Source: Methylotenera_A sp044222005
GTDB taxonomy: Bacteria > Pseudomonadota > Gammaproteobacteria > Burkholderiales > Methylophilaceae
Assembly (NCBI GenBank): GCA_044222005.1
Contig: JBGANY010000009.1
Coordinates: forward strand, 1-64,000
DNA: 64,000 nt
Direction of reading: 5' to 3'
In this document: piece after piece, positions 61,742 through 64,000 of the stretch
Layout: every line of letters starts with the position of its first letter
Numbering within the stretch: the stretch's first letter is position 1
Made by a program: the position numbers and the translations under genes
The notes under the pieces: model-generated
The model's input: the letters and a program-made list of their open reading frames with translations, nothing else
Told to the model about the DNA's origin: nothing
Database searches by the model: none

Positions 61742-62518
61742 ATGCCTGATGACGCCGAAAGCCTCATACAACTCAATGGCATAGACCGCACCTTTACGCT
61801 GGGTGACAGCCAAGTGCATGCTTTGCGTAATGTGAATCTGAACATTAGTCGCGGTGAATATATTGCCGTGATGGGACCATCCGGCTCTGGAAAATCGACT
61901 CTGCTTAACTTGATCGGCCTGCTGGACCGCGCCGATACCGGAACTTACCAGCTGGAAGGCCGCGACGTCACCACACTCGACCCGAACGAACAGGCAAAGG
62001 TGCGTAGCGAGCGCATCGGCTTTATATTCCAGAGTTTTCATCTGGTGCCGCGCCTGACTGCCGCTGCCAACATCGAACTGCCGCTTACCTTATCTGGCAT
62101 GCCAGCCGCAGAACGCGCTGAACGTGTGTCGCAGGCGCTTAAGGAATATGGCCTGACGGATAGAGCGCACCACCGCCCGAATGAGCTTTCCGGCGGACAG
62201 CGCCAGCGTGTGGCCATTGCGCGCGCTACCATACTGCGCCCAGCGGTGCTGCTGGCAGATGAACCGACAGGCAATCTTGACCGCGTGACCGGCGAAGAAG
62301 TGGTGCGACTGCTGGAAGCGCTAAATGAGAAAGGCATGACGTTGATTGTGGTGACGCATGACCAGGCGCTTGGCGCGCGAGCACGGCGCCAGATCAGGAT
62401 GGATGACGGCAGCATTGTCAGCGACACCACACTATCCGTCATTCCGGAACTGCCACAGGCAGAACCCGGAATCCAAGCCACCAATAAAACACTGGATGCC
62501 GGATCAAGTCCTGCATGA
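61742..62518 (+). CDS. ABC transporter ATP-binding protein (MacB/LolD type)
   Basis: The 258 residues have Walker A GPSGSGKST, the Q-loop IFQSFHLVPRLT, the signature LSGGQRQRVAIARA, Walker B VLLADEPTGNLD and the H-loop VTHDQ. The last 35 residues or so are an added polar tail. It sits 6 bases after the adaptor gene and 10 bases before the first permease. Confidence 0.93.
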   Translation: MPDDAESLIQLNGIDRTFTLGDSQVHALRNVNLNISRGEYIAVMGPSGSGKSTLLNLIGLLDRADTGTYQLEGRDVTTLDPNEQAKVRSERIGFIFQSFHLVPRLTAAANIELPLTLSGMPAAERAERVSQALKEYGLTDRAHHRPNELSGGQRQRVAIARATILRPAVLLADEPTGNLDRVTGEEVVRLLEALNEKGMTLIVVTHDQALGARARRQIRMDDGSIVSDTTLSVIPELPQAEPGIQATNKTLDAGSSPA

Positions 62519-62528
62519 CAAGCCTTTT

Positions 62529-63737
62529 ATGAAAATCACCGACACATTCCGCTACGCTAGTGATGCCGCTACCGGAACGCCTTTGCGCACAGGTTTGCTG
62601 ATATTGGCGATGTCGATCGGCGTAGCCGCAGTGGTGATACTCACCGCGCTGGGCGATGGTGCGCGCCGTTACGTAGTGGGAGAGTTTTCTGCCATCGGCA
62701 GCAATCTGGTGATTGTGTTGCCAGGCCGCTCCGAAACGCGCGGCTTTAACCCGGCCAACCTTATTACCAGCACACCGCGCGATTTAACGGTGGACGATGC
62801 TGCCTCGTTGCTTCGGTTGCCGGGGGTAGAACGCATTGCGCCAATCTTGATTGCCACGACGGAAATTAACGCCGCTGGCAAACTGCGCGAGGCCATGCTA
62901 TTGGGCACTAACGATGAATTTGTCCGAGTGCGCCAACTGAAAATGGGGCTTGGGCGCTTTCTTTCCAAAGATGAAGTAGGCCACGGCTCAGCCGAGGTAG
63001 TGTTGGGCGCGCTTATCCGTCAGGAGATTTTTGGCACAGAAAACCCGTTAGGCAAAACCGTGCGCATTGGCGACAGAAGGCTGCGCGTGGTCGGCGTACT
63101 CAGCGAGGGTGGTCGCGGCATGGGTATGACGACGGATGAGCTGGTGATTGTGCCGGTGGCAACCGCGCAAGCCATGCTGAACAGCAATACCTTGTTTCGC
63201 ATTCTGGTTGAAGCGCGTAGCCGTGAACAGATTGGTGAAGTCAAGGCGCGAGTGCTTAAGATGATTACCCAGCGCCATGAAGGGGAGGAAGACGTGACCG
63301 TTATCACACAAGACGCGGTGCTGCAGACATTCGATAAAATCCTGAATGTGCTGACACTAGGCGTTGCCGGCATTGCCGCCATCAGCCTGGCTGTAGCGGG
63401 TATTCTGGTCATGAACGTCATGCTGGTATCGGTCACCCAGCGCACCGGTGAAATCGGCCTGCTTAAAGCGCTGGGCGCCAATTCTGCGGCTGTGCGTCAG
63501 CTATTTATGACTGAGGCTGTTCTGCTATCACTGACAGGCGGTTTACTCGGTACGGCACTGGGCTATTTGGGTGCAGCCATATTGCGTCAGCTTTATCCTA
63601 CCTTTCCTGCCTATCCGCCATTATGGGCGGTACTGGCAGGCTTGGGCACTGCGCTTGCCTCTGGCCTGATTTTTGGCGTCATGCCCGCGCGTCGCGCGGC
63701 ACAGCTTGACCCGATTCAAGCGTTGTCGAAAAGATAA
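62529..63737 (+). CDS. ABC transporter permease (FtsX/MacB-like), first of two
   Basis: The product from ATG 62529 has 402 residues: an N-terminal helix (GLLILAMSIGVAAVVILTALGDGAR), a large periplasmic domain (about 55-270), and three C-terminal helices (GVAGIAAISLAVAGILVMNVMLVSV and two more), as in FtsX-like permeases. The C-terminal block RTGEIGLLKALGA and the final PARRAAQLDPIQALSKR are typical. In-frame sequence back to 62358 overlaps the ATPase gene and is not used. Confidence 0.92.
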   Translation: MKITDTFRYASDAATGTPLRTGLLILAMSIGVAAVVILTALGDGARRYVVGEFSAIGSNLVIVLPGRSETRGFNPANLITSTPRDLTVDDAASLLRLPGVERIAPILIATTEINAAGKLREAMLLGTNDEFVRVRQLKMGLGRFLSKDEVGHGSAEVVLGALIRQEIFGTENPLGKTVRIGDRRLRVVGVLSEGGRGMGMTTDELVIVPVATAQAMLNSNTLFRILVEARSREQIGEVKARVLKMITQRHEGEEDVTVITQDAVLQTFDKILNVLTLGVAGIAAISLAVAGILVMNVMLVSVTQRTGEIGLLKALGANSAAVRQLFMTEAVLLSLTGGLLGTALGYLGAAILRQLYPTFPAYPPLWAVLAGLGTALASGLIFGVMPARRAAQLDPIQALSKR

Positions 63738-63739
63738 TC

Positions 63740-64000
63740 ATGTTACTTGCCGACTCTAGCCACTTCGCGATCCAAGCCATCACCTCGCACCGCATGCGCA
63801 GTTTTCTCACCCTGTTGGGCATTGCGGTCGGCATCGCTGCGGTCATTCTGCTGACTTCTATCGGCGAAGGCGTGCATCAGTTTGTGCTGGCAGAGTTTAC
63901 ACAGTTTGGCACTAACGTGATTGGAATCGCGCCAGGCAAGGTGAAAACCGGCGGGCAGCCACCTACCGGCATCCCGACCACCGCACGGCTGCTAACGATG
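63740..64000 (+). CDS. ABC transporter permease (FtsX/MacB-like), second, cut by the window edge
   Basis: ATG 63740 starts 2 bases after the first permease gene. The visible 87 residues include SHRMRSFLTLLGIAVGIAAVILLTSIGEGV, the usual first membrane helix of this family, and the start of the periplasmic domain. Two different permeases with one ATPase would make a heterodimeric pump. Confidence 0.88.
   Translation, partial: MLLADSSHFAIQAITSHRMRSFLTLLGIAVGIAAVILLTSIGEGVHQFVLAEFTQFGTNVIGIAPGKVKTGGQPPTGIPTTARLLTM

Noticed and set aside
1..64000. tRNA, rRNA, integrase, transposase or phage genes
   Set aside because: None was recognised on either strand, so island boundaries cannot be tied to an integration site here.

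Overview
The window looks like the chromosome of a methylotrophic betaproteobacterium of the family Methylophilaceae, most like Methylotenera versatilis. This is an inference from gene content and protein resemblance, not a database match. Support comes from the pdhR-less aceE-aceF-lpd cluster with a lipoyl-Lpd fusion, the surE-pcm-nlpD order, and above all a self-contained methylcitrate island of the kind known in some Methylophilaceae, which otherwise lack much of the lower TCA cycle. No rRNA, tRNA, CRISPR array, transposase or integrase was seen.

Region 1-2.3 kb is damaged: a broken cation-efflux (CDF) gene fragment at the left edge, a frameshifted rlmJ with an altered catalytic motif, a frameshifted yqhA-family gene, and a convergent membrane-protein gene whose 3' end runs into yqhA. 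The only gene-free stretch over 300 bases (1-359) holds the CDF remnant and a possible rlmJ promoter.

Region 2.3-22.2 kb is one metabolic island built around a GntR regulator. Leftward: gntR, maeB, sdhC, sdhD, sdhA, sdhB, sdhE, an HpcH/CitE-type lyase, an acyl-CoA ligase, class I fumarase, a small EF-hand protein, acnB. Rightward from a shared operator/promoter: a CitE-like lyase, a mesaconyl-CoA hydratase homologue, an HpcH/HpaI-type lyase, prpB, prpC, prpD. Together they encode propionate or propionyl-CoA oxidation to pyruvate and on through succinate, fumarate and malate back to pyruvate. Three lyase paralogues plus the mesaconyl-CoA hydratase suggest an extra C5 (mesaconate, citramalate or methylmalyl-CoA) entry branch. 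Three long imperfect palindromes sit in the leftward operon's spacers, one of them supplying the sdhD ribosome site.

Region 22.2-41.4 kb is mostly housekeeping: purB, a NYN-nuclease/OST-HTH protein, wrbA, a HugZ-like protein, surE, pcm, nlpD, a CDPC thioredoxin, a TPR regulator divergent from a secreted protein, an aldehyde dehydrogenase, nitroreductase, YceI, pirin, tadA, a Bax inhibitor-1 protein, recJ, and envelope proteins. 41.4-44.6 kb is a sulfide/persulfide module (persulfide dioxygenase, BigR-like ArsR sensor, DUF442 protein, TauE/SafE exporter, Crp/Fnr regulator) with a clear AT-rich operator.

Region 44.7-64.0 kb: leucyl aminopeptidase, pyruvate dehydrogenase (aceE with an abnormal 5' end, aceF, lipoyl-lpd), a SPOR protein, coaX and birA with an OprC-like copper TonB receptor lying between them, glnS, an AT-rich orphan membrane protein, cysK, and a MacAB-like efflux operon cut by the right edge.
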